This document shows, piece by piece, positions 34,233-44,023 of a DNA stretch of 64,000 nucleotides. A program made the position numbers and the translations under genes. The stretch lies in NCBI GenBank assembly GCA_013791955.1, contig VMSW01000007.1, positions 186,001-250,000 of the forward strand. The letters are read 5' to 3'. Each line of letters opens with the position of its first letter. The stretch's first letter is position 1. The DNA comes from Propionicimonas sp. Its GTDB lineage: Bacteria > Actinomycetota > Actinomycetes > Propionibacteriales > Propionibacteriaceae. The notes beneath the pieces were generated by a model. That model did not search any database. It was not told the DNA's origin and was given only the letters and a program-made list of their open reading frames with translations.

Positions 34233-36671
34233 TCAGAACGCGGTGTTCGGGCCGCTAAGGCTGCCCACCACCCCGGACGGACGGACGCCCGCGTCGGTGC
34301 CAGGCAGCGGCGTCAGAGCCACCGTGCGAGCAGCATCGGGGGAGAGGTGGAACCAGTCATCAGCCGGCTCGTAGCCGTCCACGCGAAGGTGCAATGACTG
34401 GGCGAACCGGTCAGCGGTGAGTTGCACCGCCCAGCCGCCGTCCTTCTCGACGACCTCGGCATCGATGGTGGCGGCCGCCAGTGCAGCGCTGCGTCCCAAT
34501 GGGAACGCGAAGGCTTCGCTGACTATCTGACCAGCTACTCGCAGCCGCGCCACACTCACCTCATGGGCGGGCGGGCCGAAGCGGTAGGCGTAGGTGTAGT
34601 CGAAGAAGCCCTCGTATAGATCGGTGGCCGGGATCGCGAGGGTGCTGCGAGGCTCAAGTTGCAGCTCGCGCTCGGCCCGGCCGACGATCACCGAGCCGTC
34701 CTTCAGCCCGAAAATCTCCACGGTTGCCGCGACGGTCTGCGCGGTCTCGTTGATCAGCTGCACCAACAGGCCGTTCACGCCCTCATCGGTAAGCCCCACA
34801 CTGACCGGACGGAATGCGCGAGCCAGCGCCCGGAAAGTCGACTTGGGCCGCGCGGCGACGTCCAACACGCCCCAGCCAGCTCCGGGGCCAAGGTCGGACA
34901 GGTTGAACACCAGCGCGCCAGCGCACGAGGAGCCGGCCCGACGCCATTCGGTGAAGGTTTCAGTGACGACCTCAGCAGTGACCGCCCGAGAGAACGCCAA
35001 ATAGGCGGACGGATCGCTGCGCCGCAACGCTTCCGGGTCGTGGCCGTAGAGCCGTCCCAGGTAGTGGTCGCGGGTGTCGGCGAAATCCCAAGCGGTGCCC
35101 GGATCAGCAGGCACGCCCAGCTGCCACAGTTCATCGTCAGGGCCGACGGCGGCTAACCGATCCAGCAGGTGCGGGTCATCAGGCAGGTTGGCGAAAGCCA
35201 GGCATTCGGTGGCGAAGCCAACGTTGGCGCGCCGGGCATCGTCCAGGCCTCGTTCGTAGGCCCCCACTCCGAAGTAGTGGCCGACCCCAGCGTCCACGCT
35301 GAAGGGCAGCGGCCCACCGGAGGGCGAGCCGGGAAGATAGGCGACATCGGGGCGGTACTCGGCCACCAGCCCCGGCAACGTCACAGTGGCCAACTCGGAA
35401 TACCAGCGCTGCGGTGGCAGGCCCAGCATTGCCGCCTGCTGAGCGATCTCGCTGCCGGCGCACAGCGCCACTAGCGACGGATTGGCCTGCCGGGCGAGCA
35501 GGAATTGGCGCACCTCGGCGTTCACCAGGGCAGCGAAGGTCTCATCGCTGGCCGGGTAGTCGAAGTTGGCGAACATGAAGTCGGCGAACACCAAAATGCC
35601 CAGCTCGTCGCACAGCTCATAGAAGGCGGCCGATTCGTAGGTGGCAATGCCGGGGACGCGCACCATGTTGAAACCGGCCGCGGCGATCCGCGCCAGCACC
35701 GGGGCGTAGGTTTCCCGGCTACCGGAAAGCGTGAGCAGGTCGGCGTTGGTCCACACCGCGCCACGGCAAAAGATCGGCTCACCATTGATCCGCACCGCGA
35801 AGGCCTCTTCGCCCACCTCCAAATGGCGGAAGCCGGTGCGAGCCAGCAGCTGCGGCGGCGAGCTGGCCTCGCCAGCGGTGAACTCGATGTCGTAGAGCTT
35901 CGGGGTGCCATGCGTTGCTGGCCACCACGGCTCGACGTCGCCGATGACCAGGGTCGCGATGGCGCGGGTGCCGTCGCTGACCAGCGGAGCGCTCACCCCG
36001 GCGCAACTGATCAGCGCGCCAACGCCGGCGCCGCTGACCGAAACGGCCAGCAATCCGGTGCCGTCCTCAGTGAGTTCGGCGGCGACCCGGACGTCATCAA
36101 GCCTGATCCGTCCGGGGCGAATCAAGCTAACCGGACGGTAGGGCCCCACCGCCTGCACCGAAGGGCACCAGCCCGGCATATGCCCAAGCAGGGTGGTGCG
36201 CACCAGCCGCAGGCCCTGGTTGTCGAGCAGTCTGGGCCGCCAAAGGGCCCGTGGCCCGCGGGTAGCCAGCGCGTCGGTGAGCGCGGCGAACTTGATCACC
36301 ACCTCGTCGCTGCCGGTCAACGACACCGCCAGATCGAGGCTGGTGAACATCGAATTGCTGCGGCCGATCAGCTCGGAATTGAGGTACACCTCAGCGATGG
36401 TGGCCAGGCCCTCGAACCGCAGCACCGCCTCCCCGGCTGGCTCAGCCAGCAGGCAGCGGTACCAGGCGTCGAGCTCTTGCAGCGGCATCGGCTGGGCTAT
36501 CTCGAAGCGGCCGAGCGCTGCCAAAGCCCCGGCCACCGTCCCGGGAACCTGGGCTGGCCCGAAGTCGGCCTCGACCAAATCGGACGGACGCTGCCAAGCC
36601 CCGGACTCAGTGACCGCCACTTGCCACCCTGACCTCAGCTGGCGGGTGTCGGCGTCCAGGTAGCGGCGCAT
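34233..36671 (-). CDS. Glycoside hydrolase family 2, beta-mannosidase-like
   Basis: An 812-residue intracellular enzyme (no signal peptide) with the GH2 layout: N-terminal jelly-roll (FGPAQVPGTVAGAL, LDAWYRCLLAEP, VYLNSELIGRSNSMF), Ig-like domain, TIM barrel (GFNMVRVPGIATYESAAFYELCDELGILVFADFMFANFDYP) and C-terminal beta domains. The acid/base Glu408 lies in LCAGSEI, where typical mannosidases have Asn-Glu, and the nucleophile candidate is Glu489 in FATECLAF. The Asn-to-Ser change is unusual for a clan A enzyme. ATG 36671 touches the stop of the DUF1839 gene (TGATG), so they form an operon. Substrate unknown; a mannoside or a related conjugate is possible. Confidence 0.85.
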   Translation of the reverse strand: MRRYLDADTRQLRSGWQVAVTESGAWQRPSDLVEADFGPAQVPGTVAGALAALGRFEIAQPMPLQELDAWYRCLLAEPAGEAVLRFEGLATIAEVYLNSELIGRSNSMFTSLDLAVSLTGSDEVVIKFAALTDALATRGPRALWRPRLLDNQGLRLVRTTLLGHMPGWCPSVQAVGPYRPVSLIRPGRIRLDDVRVAAELTEDGTGLLAVSVSGAGVGALISCAGVSAPLVSDGTRAIATLVIGDVEPWWPATHGTPKLYDIEFTAGEASSPPQLLARTGFRHLEVGEEAFAVRINGEPIFCRGAVWTNADLLTLSGSRETYAPVLARIAAAGFNMVRVPGIATYESAAFYELCDELGILVFADFMFANFDYPASDETFAALVNAEVRQFLLARQANPSLVALCAGSEIAQQAAMLGLPPQRWYSELATVTLPGLVAEYRPDVAYLPGSPSGGPLPFSVDAGVGHYFGVGAYERGLDDARRANVGFATECLAFANLPDDPHLLDRLAAVGPDDELWQLGVPADPGTAWDFADTRDHYLGRLYGHDPEALRRSDPSAYLAFSRAVTAEVVTETFTEWRRAGSSCAGALVFNLSDLGPGAGWGVLDVAARPKSTFRALARAFRPVSVGLTDEGVNGLLVQLINETAQTVAATVEIFGLKDGSVIVGRAERELQLEPRSTLAIPATDLYEGFFDYTYAYRFGPPAHEVSVARLRVAGQIVSEAFAFPLGRSAALAAATIDAEVVEKDGGWAVQLTADRFAQSLHLRVDGYEPADDWFHLSPDAARTVALTPLPGTDAGVRPSGVVGSLSGPNTAF

Positions 36672-37633
36672 CAGCTCACCTTGGCGCTCAGCCCAGTGAT
36701 GATCGCCTCCCAGGCGGCAACTGAGGGATCCAAAGCGGTGGTCAGGGCATCGAAGCGGCGCCTAGCTACCGCGCGGGCGAGCATGAACTGGGTGGTCTTG
36801 GCGTTGTCGCAGATCTGCTTGGCCGCGGCGGCCTCGGCGGCGTACTCCTCGGCGTCCAGCCAGTTCAGGTGGGTGGCCAACAATTCGAAGTTGGCGCCAA
36901 ACTGGCGCACCGTGTTGAACGCATACAGATGGAAGAAGTCCATGCCGCGCTCGGCTACCTGCTCCACCTGAGTACCGAATTGGGCGGCGAAGGTGGCCAA
37001 GGGATTGACCGACGGGCGCCGGCGCAGGTGGTGGGCCAGCAGTCTGCGGGCCTCGGTGCGCTGAGCTTCGGCGTCCGCGACGGTGGCGGGGAACTTGGCG
37101 AACTCGGTGTAGGGAATCCAACGCAGCCCCGGCTCGATGGCGTGTTGGAAGACCCCTTCATAGTCGGCCCCAGATAGTGCGAAGTAGCCAGCGTTGTGGA
37201 AGTACTCCATCGTCTTGGCCGCGGAATCGAGCCGATTGATGCCGACAGTGGTCTTGCCATGTTCAGTGCGGTAGGTGATGCCAGCGGTGTCGGGCAGATG
37301 GAAGCTGTCCATCTCAACCAGGCACAGCCGTCCGCGCTCGAGCTGGGTGGTGACGTGGTTCTCGACGGTGTCGTACAGCGAGAGCTCGGTGGTGGTGATG
37401 CCGTAAAGGCTCTCCAGATCTTCCAGTGGCACCTTGAAGAAAGTGAACTGGTCGCCCTCGAAGTCCTGGGTGAGGGTGAAACCGAGCATGGCTTCGGGGG
37501 CCACCCCATAAGCGGCCAGCACTTCGATCCACAGATCGACGTAGCAGTTGGTCTCCGGCCAGGCCCGATCGGGCCCGTGCAACGGATGCGGCTGGAAGGT
37601 GGTGGCCGACCGCGTCGGGAACATAGCGGTCAT
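36671..37633 (-). CDS. DUF1839 family protein
   Basis: A 320-residue cytoplasmic protein with the family pattern TNCYVDLWIEVLAAYGVAPEAMLGFTLTQDFEGDQFTFFKVPLEDLESLYGI and CLVEMDSFHLPDTAGITYRTEHGKTTVGIN. In other bacteria DUF1839 genes often sit with carrier-protein and amino-acid:carrier ligase genes, and the fold has features of papain-like or transglutaminase-like proteins; the activity is not established. Here it leads a two-gene unit with the GH2 enzyme. The start at 37633 has GGAGAAGG upstream, chosen over an ATG 33 codons earlier. Confidence 0.82.
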   Translation of the reverse strand: MTAMFPTRSATTFQPHPLHGPDRAWPETNCYVDLWIEVLAAYGVAPEAMLGFTLTQDFEGDQFTFFKVPLEDLESLYGITTTELSLYDTVENHVTTQLERGRLCLVEMDSFHLPDTAGITYRTEHGKTTVGINRLDSAAKTMEYFHNAGYFALSGADYEGVFQHAIEPGLRWIPYTEFAKFPATVADAEAQRTEARRLLAHHLRRRPSVNPLATFAAQFGTQVEQVAERGMDFFHLYAFNTVRQFGANFELLATHLNWLDAEEYAAEAAAAKQICDNAKTTQFMLARAVARRRFDALTTALDPSVAAWEAIITGLSAKVS

Positions 37634-37767
37634 GACACCTTCTCCGCGCTCATGGGCCGAGGTTAGCATTTGGCCCCGGTGGAACTTCGAGGCGGCAGGG
37701 CCTATGGTCGAACCAAGCGATCTGGAGCACACCGCACCAGTGGTGGAGGTGCTCGACAGGCTCAGTT

Positions 37768-37796
37768 TTGACCCCCCACAACCGGCGCGGTAATCT
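37768..37796 (+). promoter_or_regulatory. Strong sigma70-type promoter for rplM-rpsI
   Basis: TTGACC at 37768-37773 and TAATCT at 37791-37796 are separated by exactly 17 bp, close to the consensus for the main actinobacterial sigma factor. The rplM start is 86 bases downstream, leaving a leader of roughly 80 bases. A fragment of the dispersed repeat (GACAGGCTCAG) lies just before the -35 box. Confidence 0.75.
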
Positions 37797-37881
37797 AAGG
37801 CGCTGTTGCGCTGTGGTCTGCCTCATGGGTTGACCCCGCGATCCGAAATGACCACAACTCATGGAAGCAGGACGAAGACAC

Positions 37882-38325
37882 GTGTCTACGTACAGCCCCA
37901 AGCCTGGCGAAATCACCAGGGCCTGGCTCGTCATCGATGCCGAGGACGTCGTCCTCGGGCGGCTGGCCGTCACCGCGGCTACCCTGCTTCGCGGCAAGCA
38001 CAAGCCGCAATACGCGCCCCACGTCGACACCGGTGACTTCGTCATCGTGGTCAACGCCTCCAAGATTGCCCTTACCGGCAACAAGGCCAAGGACAAGATG
38101 GCGGTTCGCCACTCTGGTCGTCCCGGTGGCCTGAAGCAGGTGCCTTACGGCGAGCTGCTCGCCAAGGACCCGCGCAAGGCTGTTGAGCGCGCTGTCTGGG
38201 GCATGCTGCCGAAGAACAAGATCGCTCGCCAGCAGTTGAAGAAGCTCAAGGTGTACTCCGGTCCGGAGCATCCGCACACTGCGCAGAAGCCGCAGGCCTA
38301 CCAGATCATCCAGATCGCCCAGTGA
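37882..38325 (+). CDS. rplM: Ribosomal protein L13 (uL13)
   Basis: A 147-residue large-subunit protein starting at GTG 37882 ([30 protein letters not shown]). The typical segments [32 protein letters not shown] and [10 protein letters not shown] are all present. An ATG seven codons upstream is less likely from family alignment. It is the first gene of the rplM-rpsI pair. Confidence 0.97.
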   Translation: MSTYSPKPGEITRAWLVIDAEDVVLGRLAVTAATLLRGKHKPQYAPHVDTGDFVIVVNASKIALTGNKAKDKMAVRHSGRPGGLKQVPYGELLAKDPRKAVERAVWGMLPKNKIARQQLKKLKVYSGPEHPHTAQKPQAYQIIQIAQ

Positions 38326-38339
38326 CGCAAGGAATTACC

Positions 38340-38858
38340 GTGACCGAGACCGTCGAAGCCACCGAGGCCCCTGAGGTCGTCCCCTTCACCGAGGGCACCC
38401 GTGAGATCGCCTACCGCGCCGAAGCCGAGGCAAGCGCGCCGCAGCACCCGGGCTCGCGCCCAGCGGTGATCGCGCCTGGCGCAGCCACCGGCCGCCGTAA
38501 AGAGGCCATTGCCCGGGTCCGGATCACTCCCGGCGACGGCAAGTTCTCCATCAACGGGCGCACCCTCGAGGAGTACTTCCCGAACAAGCTGCACCAGCAG
38601 ACCGTCAACGAGCCCTTCGTCACCGCTGCGGTGGTTGGCTCCTACGACGTCATTGCCACCATCGTTGGCGGTGGGGTCACCGGCCAGGCTGGTGCGTTGC
38701 GTTTGGGTATCGCCCGTTCGCTGAACGCTATTGATGCCGAAGCGAGCCGTCCGGCCATGAAGAAGGCCGGCCTGCTTACTCGCGACGCTCGGGTCAAGGA
38801 GCGCAAGAAGGCCGGTCTGAAGAAGGCCCGTAAGGCTCCGCAGTACAGCAAGCGCTGA
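38340..38858 (+). CDS. rpsI: Ribosomal protein S9 (uS9)
   Basis: A 172-residue small-subunit protein. GTG 38340 has AAGGAA upstream and is preferred over the GTG at 38322 that overlaps the rplM stop. An acidic N-terminal extension of about 45 residues, common in actinobacteria, precedes the core ([62 protein letters not shown]). The final SKR tail reaches the ribosomal P site. Confidence 0.97.
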   Translation: MTETVEATEAPEVVPFTEGTREIAYRAEAEASAPQHPGSRPAVIAPGAATGRRKEAIARVRITPGDGKFSINGRTLEEYFPNKLHQQTVNEPFVTAAVVGSYDVIATIVGGGVTGQAGALRLGIARSLNAIDAEASRPAMKKAGLLTRDARVKERKKAGLKKARKAPQYSKR

Positions 38859-38874
38859 CCAGCGGACGAGCCGA

Positions 38875-40245
38875 ATGGCGCGCCTGTTCGGAACCGATGG
38901 GGTTCGCGGTACTGCGAACTTGGAGCTGACCGCAGAGATCGCTGTGGAATTGTCGGTTGCGGCCGCCCATGTATTGGGCGAAGCCGGAGCCTTCACCGCT
39001 GCGCGACGTCCGCTGGCCCTGGTGGGCCGCGACACCCGCGCCAGCGGGGAGTTCCTGGAATCTGCGGTCGTAGCCGGTTTGGCCTCTGCCGGGGTGGACG
39101 TAGTTCGCCTCGGTGTGATCCCAACTCCGGGGGTGGCCTATCTGGTGGCCAATATGGAGGCCGATCTGGGTGTGATGCTCTCGGCCAGCCACAATCCGAT
39201 GCCCGACAACGGCATCAAGTTCTTTGCTCGCGGTGGGGTGAAACTCGACGATGCGATCGAGGACGCCATCGAGGAGCAGATGGGCGCGGTCTGGCTGCGT
39301 CCGACCGGCGCTGAAGTTGGTCGGGTACGCGACGATCTCGGTGCGGTAGAGGCCTACGTCGCCCATCTGGTCTCCAGCCTCGGGGACAACTCCAGCCTGG
39401 AGGGGCTGAAGGTAGTCGTCGATTGTGCCAATGGCGCCGGGTTCCTCACCGCACTGGCCGCTTTCGATGCTCAGGGTGCCGAGCTGGTGCCGCTGCATGC
39501 CGCGCCGGACGGCCTCAACATCAACGACAACTGCGGCTCGACCCACCTGGGCTCGTTGCAGGCGGCAGTGCTCGCCAACGGCGCCGACCTGGGGGTGGCC
39601 CTGGACGGCGACGCTGATCGCTGCCTGGCGGTGGACGCTACTGGCGCGATCGTTGACGGCGATCAGATTCTGGCGATCCTGGCCTTGGCCATGCGCGAGG
39701 CGCTGACCCTGCATTCCGACACTGTGGTGGCCACGGTAATGAGCAATCTGGGCTTCCTGCACGCGATGAAGGCCGAGGGCATTCACGTCGATCAGACCAA
39801 GGTCGGTGACCGCTACGTGCTGGAGGCGATGAACGCCAATGGCTTCACCCTCGGCGGGGAGCAGTCCGGCCACGTAATCATGAGTGAGTTCGCCACCACT
39901 GGTGACGGGGTGCTGACCGCGCTGCACCTGGCCGCGCGGATGGCTCGAACCGGAAAGTCGCTGGCTGAACTGGCTGGCGTGATGAAGCGACTACCGCAGG
40001 TGATGATCAACGTCTCCGGGGTGAACAAGACCCGGGCCGGTATCGACCCAGTGGTGACCTCAGCGGTCTCGGCCGCAGCAAGAGAACTCGGCGATCGCGG
40101 ACGGGTGCTGTTGCGTCCCTCCGGCACCGAGCCGCTGGTGCGCGTGATGGTTGAAGCCGAAACTGAGGCCGAAGCCCGGTCCGTGGCCGCTCGACTCGCC
40201 GGTGTGGTGCGGGAACGCCTCGCCCTTGAGCGCGCAATCGGCTGA
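38875..40245 (+). CDS. glmM: Phosphoglucosamine mutase
   Basis: It interconverts glucosamine-6-phosphate and glucosamine-1-phosphate for peptidoglycan precursor synthesis. The 456-residue protein shows [15 protein letters not shown], the phosphorylated serine in [12 protein letters not shown] (Ser105), the metal loop DGDADR, the sugar-binding loop GGEQSGH and the phosphate-binding end [12 protein letters not shown]. With GlmS encoded at 41822 it covers two successive steps. Sixteen bases separate it from rpsI, so it may be in the ribosomal operon. Confidence 0.97.
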   Translation: MARLFGTDGVRGTANLELTAEIAVELSVAAAHVLGEAGAFTAARRPLALVGRDTRASGEFLESAVVAGLASAGVDVVRLGVIPTPGVAYLVANMEADLGVMLSASHNPMPDNGIKFFARGGVKLDDAIEDAIEEQMGAVWLRPTGAEVGRVRDDLGAVEAYVAHLVSSLGDNSSLEGLKVVVDCANGAGFLTALAAFDAQGAELVPLHAAPDGLNINDNCGSTHLGSLQAAVLANGADLGVALDGDADRCLAVDATGAIVDGDQILAILALAMREALTLHSDTVVATVMSNLGFLHAMKAEGIHVDQTKVGDRYVLEAMNANGFTLGGEQSGHVIMSEFATTGDGVLTALHLAARMARTGKSLAELAGVMKRLPQVMINVSGVNKTRAGIDPVVTSAVSAAARELGDRGRVLLRPSGTEPLVRVMVEAETEAEARSVAARLAGVVRERLALERAIG

Positions 40246-40248
40246 GCC

Positions 40249-40656
40249 TCAGTCGAGGCGGCGACCCAGCACCTGCACGTAGGCGGGGACGTAGCCGAGG
40301 TGGGTGTAGAACTCGACCACTTCGGCGTTCTCCGAGCGCACCATGAACTGCACCTTGGGCGCGCCCTTCTGGCGCAGCCAGGTCTCAGCGCCCGCCATTA
40401 GCTGCCGGCCCAACCCCCGGCCACGAAAAGCGGGCTTCACGGCCAGGTAGTAGACCCAGCCACGGTGGCCGTCGTAGCCGACCATGGCGGTCCCAGCCAG
40501 GTGTCCGTCCTCGCGAATCCCCAACACTGCCGAGCAGGGCCCGGTGACAGCTTTGAGGAAGTCGGCGCGGGAGTCGTTCCATGGCCTAGTCAGGTCGCAC
40601 TCCTCCCAAAGGAGGGTGGCGACCCGCGCGTCGTTGGTGGTGAGTGTTTCAATCAC
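40249..40656 (-). CDS. GNAT acetyltransferase, YpeA-like
   Basis: A 135-residue GNAT N-acetyltransferase, starting at GTG 40656 with GAGGGG upstream. Signature segments are DLTRPWNDSRADF, MVGYDGHRGWVYYLAVKP, the acetyl-CoA loop RGRGLGRQLM and VEFYTHLGY, which match the YpeA subfamily. The acceptor is not known. It is inserted between glmM and coaA on the opposite strand to glmM and converges with it, with only three bases between stops. Confidence 0.88.
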   Translation of the reverse strand: MIETLTTNDARVATLLWEECDLTRPWNDSRADFLKAVTGPCSAVLGIREDGHLAGTAMVGYDGHRGWVYYLAVKPAFRGRGLGRQLMAGAETWLRQKGAPKVQFMVRSENAEVVEFYTHLGYVPAYVQVLGRRLD

Positions 40657-40768
40657 TTCTATCCCCTCGGGTCCCGCCCATCCCCCATGGGAGGAGACCC
40701 ATGGCGCAGGATACCGGCCAAGTGCCAAATTCGGGTAGGGAAGTGAGGAATGCCGACTCACTGAGGCA

Positions 40769-41746
40769 TCACACCTTGCGAATTCGCACCCAGCTGACCT
40801 GATGATCGGGGCCTTTTCGCAGAATGGCGGTGGCCCGTCCCCTGGTCGGGCGGATATTGAGATCCAGGTTGGGGCCGTTGACCTTGTCCCAATACTCCAG
40901 CGCCAGCGTCTGCGCTTCGTCCTGGCTCAACGAGGAGAACCGTACGAAATAGGACGTCGGATCGCGGAAGGCGGTATGCCACAGATGCATGAACCGATCC
41001 AGGTACCACTGCCGAATGTCGGAGTCGGCCGCATCGACGTAAACCGAAAAGTCGAAGAAGTCGCTCACCGAGAGGCCGGTGGTGCCGTCGCTGCGGCGCC
41101 GGGCGGCTTGCAGCACGTTGAGGCCTTCGACGATCAACACGTCGGGCTGGTTCACCGTGATGGTCTCGCCTTCGACGATGTTGTAGACGTGGTGGGAGTA
41201 CACCGGGGCGCTCACCTGGGGCGCGCCAGACTTCACGTCCATCACGAACTGCAGCAGTGCTTTGCGGTCGTAGGACTCGGGGTAGCCCTTGCGCTCCAAC
41301 AGACCAAGCTTTTCCAGAATGTCGTTCGGGTACAGGAAGCCATCGGTGGTCACCAGGTCCACTCGAGGGTGGGACGGCAGCCGACGCAACAACTCTGCCA
41401 ACAGCCGCGATGTCGTCGACTTGCCCACCGCCACCGAGCCGGCCACCCCAATCACGAACGGGGTGCGGCGCCCGGTCAGGCCAAGGAACTTGTGGCTGGC
41501 CGAAAACAGCTCTCCGGTCCGCTGGATGTAGAGGCTCAGCAGATCGGTCAGGGGTAGGTAGACCTCGCGCACCTCATCGGCATCGGTCGGGTCGCCGTAG
41601 CCGCGCAGTCGGGCCAGGGTGCCCTCGTCCAACGCATCTGGGCGAGTGGCAGCCAAGGCGGCCCAATGCTGCCGATCGAGAGTGAGGTACGGCCCGTAAG
41701 GGTTGTCCTCGGGCGCGCTGGGCTGACCTACACCGGATGTCGTCAT
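40769..41746 (-). CDS. coaA: Pantothenate kinase, type I
   Basis: It phosphorylates pantothenate, the first step of CoA synthesis. The 325-residue protein has the P-loop GVAGSVAVGKST, then LVTTDGFLYPN, YDRKALLQFVMDVKSG, YSHHVYNIVEGE and VLIVEGLNVLQ, and the C-terminal LDLNIRPTRGRATAILRKG. The start is ATG 41746, close after AGAGG; a GTG two codons upstream is possible. It is divergent from glmS. Confidence 0.96.
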   Translation of the reverse strand: MTTSGVGQPSAPEDNPYGPYLTLDRQHWAALAATRPDALDEGTLARLRGYGDPTDADEVREVYLPLTDLLSLYIQRTGELFSASHKFLGLTGRRTPFVIGVAGSVAVGKSTTSRLLAELLRRLPSHPRVDLVTTDGFLYPNDILEKLGLLERKGYPESYDRKALLQFVMDVKSGAPQVSAPVYSHHVYNIVEGETITVNQPDVLIVEGLNVLQAARRRSDGTTGLSVSDFFDFSVYVDAADSDIRQWYLDRFMHLWHTAFRDPTSYFVRFSSLSQDEAQTLALEYWDKVNGPNLDLNIRPTRGRATAILRKGPDHQVSWVRIRKV

Positions 41747-41821
41747 CTTCACCTCTGCTCAGAGCGGCAATGGCTGCCGCCGATGTCAGCCTCGACCGAT
41801 CACCCCACTACAGTGACCGCT

Positions 41822-43666
41822 ATGTGCGGAATTATCGGCTATGTCGGTCCCCGTGTCGCCCATGCGGTTGTGGTTGAGGGCTTGCGACGGATGGAGTATC
41901 GCGGATATGACTCCGCTGGCGTTGCGGTGATCACCGCAGAGGGCATCAGCCTGCGCAAGAAGGCTGGCAAGATTGCCAACCTGGATGCGCTGCTCGCCAC
42001 CGACCCCATTCCGGCCTCTGGCACCGGCATCGGTCACACACGTTGGGCCACCCACGGCGGCCCAACCGACGTCAATGCCCACCCGCATGTTTCGTCCAAT
42101 GGTCGGGTGGCCCTGATCCACAACGGCATCATCGAGAACTTCGCCGTCCTGCGGGCAGAGTTGCAGGCCCAAGGCGTGGAGTTCAGCTCGGAGACCGACA
42201 CCGAGGTGGCCGCCCAGCTGCTCGGTGAGGGAGTCGCCGCCGGCGCGGACCTGGCCGATGCGATGCGTTCGGTCTGTCGCCGCCTGGAAGGTGCCTTCAC
42301 CCTGGTGGCCATCGATTCAACTCAGCCCGGACGGCTGGTCGCCGCCCGGCGCAACTCCCCGCTGGTAGTTGGCGTCGGCGAAGGCGAGAACTTCGTCGCC
42401 TCCGACGTGGCCGCCTTCATCGAGTTCACCCGCCAGGCCATCGAGCTTGGTCAGGACCAGATGGTTGATGTGACCGCCGATTCGATCACCGTCACCGATT
42501 TCGACGGGGCACCGGCCGCCAGCCACCCCTTCGAGGTCACCTGGGATCTTTCAGCTGCCGAAAAGGGCGGCTACGACTGGTTCATGCGCAAGGAGATCTT
42601 CGAGCAGCCCAAGGCCGTGGCCGACACCCTGCTGGGACGGTTCACCCCAGATGGCGCGCTGACGCTGGACGAACTGCGCATTCCCGAGGCCGAGATTCGT
42701 GGCGTCGACAAGATCATCATCGTGGCCTGTGGCACCGCCTATTACGCCGGTCTGGTGGCCAAGTACGCCATCGAGCACTGGGCCCGAATCGCCTGCGAGG
42801 TCGAGATCGCCAGCGAGTTCCGCTACCGCGATCCGATCATCACCGGCTCAACGCTGGTGGTGACCATCAGCCAATCCGGCGAGACCGCCGACACCCTGAT
42901 GGCCATCCGGCATGCCCGGGAGCAGAAGGCCAAGGTGATTGCCATCTGCAACACCAATGGCGCCACCATTCCGCGCGAATCTGATGCGGTCATCTACACC
43001 CACGCCGGACCGGAGATCGGGGTGGCCTCCACCAAGGGTTTCCTGACCCAGGTGGCCGCCTGCTACCTGCTTGGCCTCTACCTGGCCCAGGTGCGCGGCA
43101 GCATGTACGACGACGAGATTCGCCACGTCATGACCGAACTTGCCGCCACCCCGCCCCTGATTCAGCAGGTGCTGGACTCCTTAGATCAGATCACCGATCT
43201 GGCGGCCCGCTTCGTCGACACCAAGTCGGTGCTGTTCCTTGGCCGACACGTGGGCTATCCGATTGCTCTTGAGGGTGCCCTCAAGCTGAAGGAGTTGGCC
43301 TATCTACATGCCGAAGGCTTCCCAGCTGGTGAGTTGAAGCACGGTCCGATCGCGCTGGTCGAAGAGGGCGTGCCGATCTTCATCGTGGTGCCGCCGCAGG
43401 GCCGAGATCAGCTGCACGACAAGGTCGTCTCCAACATCCAGGAGGTGCGGGCCCGCGGTGCGTTGACGATCGTCCTGGCTGAGGAAGGCGACGAAGAGGT
43501 CGTGCCCTACGCCGACGTGCTCTTCCGGCTGCCGAAGGTTTCCACCCTGCTCCAGCCGTTGGTGGCTACCGTCCCGCTGCAAATGTTTGCCTGCGAGTTG
43601 GCCACGTTGAAGGGTTACGACGTCGATCAGCCCCGTAATCTGGCCAAGAGCGTCACGGTGGAATGA
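41822..43666 (+). CDS. glmS: Glutamine-fructose-6-phosphate aminotransferase (isomerizing)
   Basis: It makes glucosamine-6-phosphate from fructose-6-phosphate and glutamine. The 614-residue protein begins MCGIIGYVG, with the catalytic Cys exposed once Met is removed; this fixes the start despite an open frame upstream. The glutaminase part contains MEYRGYDSAGVAV and GHTRWATHG. Two SIS isomerase domains follow (ACGTAYYAGLVAKY, ISQSGETADTLMA, LGRHVGYPIALEGALKLKE), ending in the canonical PRNLAKSVTVE. acpS follows nine bases later. No ribozyme leader is seen. Confidence 0.97.
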   Translation: MCGIIGYVGPRVAHAVVVEGLRRMEYRGYDSAGVAVITAEGISLRKKAGKIANLDALLATDPIPASGTGIGHTRWATHGGPTDVNAHPHVSSNGRVALIHNGIIENFAVLRAELQAQGVEFSSETDTEVAAQLLGEGVAAGADLADAMRSVCRRLEGAFTLVAIDSTQPGRLVAARRNSPLVVGVGEGENFVASDVAAFIEFTRQAIELGQDQMVDVTADSITVTDFDGAPAASHPFEVTWDLSAAEKGGYDWFMRKEIFEQPKAVADTLLGRFTPDGALTLDELRIPEAEIRGVDKIIIVACGTAYYAGLVAKYAIEHWARIACEVEIASEFRYRDPIITGSTLVVTISQSGETADTLMAIRHAREQKAKVIAICNTNGATIPRESDAVIYTHAGPEIGVASTKGFLTQVAACYLLGLYLAQVRGSMYDDEIRHVMTELAATPPLIQQVLDSLDQITDLAARFVDTKSVLFLGRHVGYPIALEGALKLKELAYLHAEGFPAGELKHGPIALVEEGVPIFIVVPPQGRDQLHDKVVSNIQEVRARGALTIVLAEEGDEEVVPYADVLFRLPKVSTLLQPLVATVPLQMFACELATLKGYDVDQPRNLAKSVTVE

Positions 43667-43675
43667 GGCGGCAAG

Positions 43676-44023
43676 ATGATCGTCGGCATCGGGTTGGACA
43701 TCACTGAGGTCTTCCGGTTCTCCCGGGCGATCGAGCGTGCGGGCATGCGGGAGCGGCTGTTCACCGCGGCCGAAGCCGAAGCCCCCACCGAGCGACTGGC
43801 CGGCCGCTTCGCCGCCAAAGAGGCGCTGGCCAAAGCTGTTGGGGCACCACTCGGGCTGGTCTGGACTGACGTTCAGGTGTTGGCCGAGGATTCCGGGCGG
43901 CCCTACTTCGTTTTCGCCGGGACGGTGGCTGACCGGCTCGCCGAACTCGGCGTCGTCAATGTCTTCCTCTCCATCACTCACGACGCCGGTGTCGCTGCGG
44001 CGATGGTGGTCTGCGAGTCCTGA
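43676..44023 (+). CDS. acpS: Holo-[acyl-carrier-protein] synthase
   Basis: It transfers phosphopantetheine from CoA to acyl carrier protein. The 115-residue protein has GIGLDITEVFRFSRA (metal-binding Asp), AGRFAAKEALAKA and ITHDAGVAAAMVV, the whole small AcpS fold. It links functionally to the CoaA gene nearby. The stop overlaps the next ATG (TGATG). Confidence 0.95.
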   Translation: MIVGIGLDITEVFRFSRAIERAGMRERLFTAAEAEAPTERLAGRFAAKEALAKAVGAPLGLVWTDVQVLAEDSGRPYFVFAGTVADRLAELGVVNVFLSITHDAGVAAAMVVCES

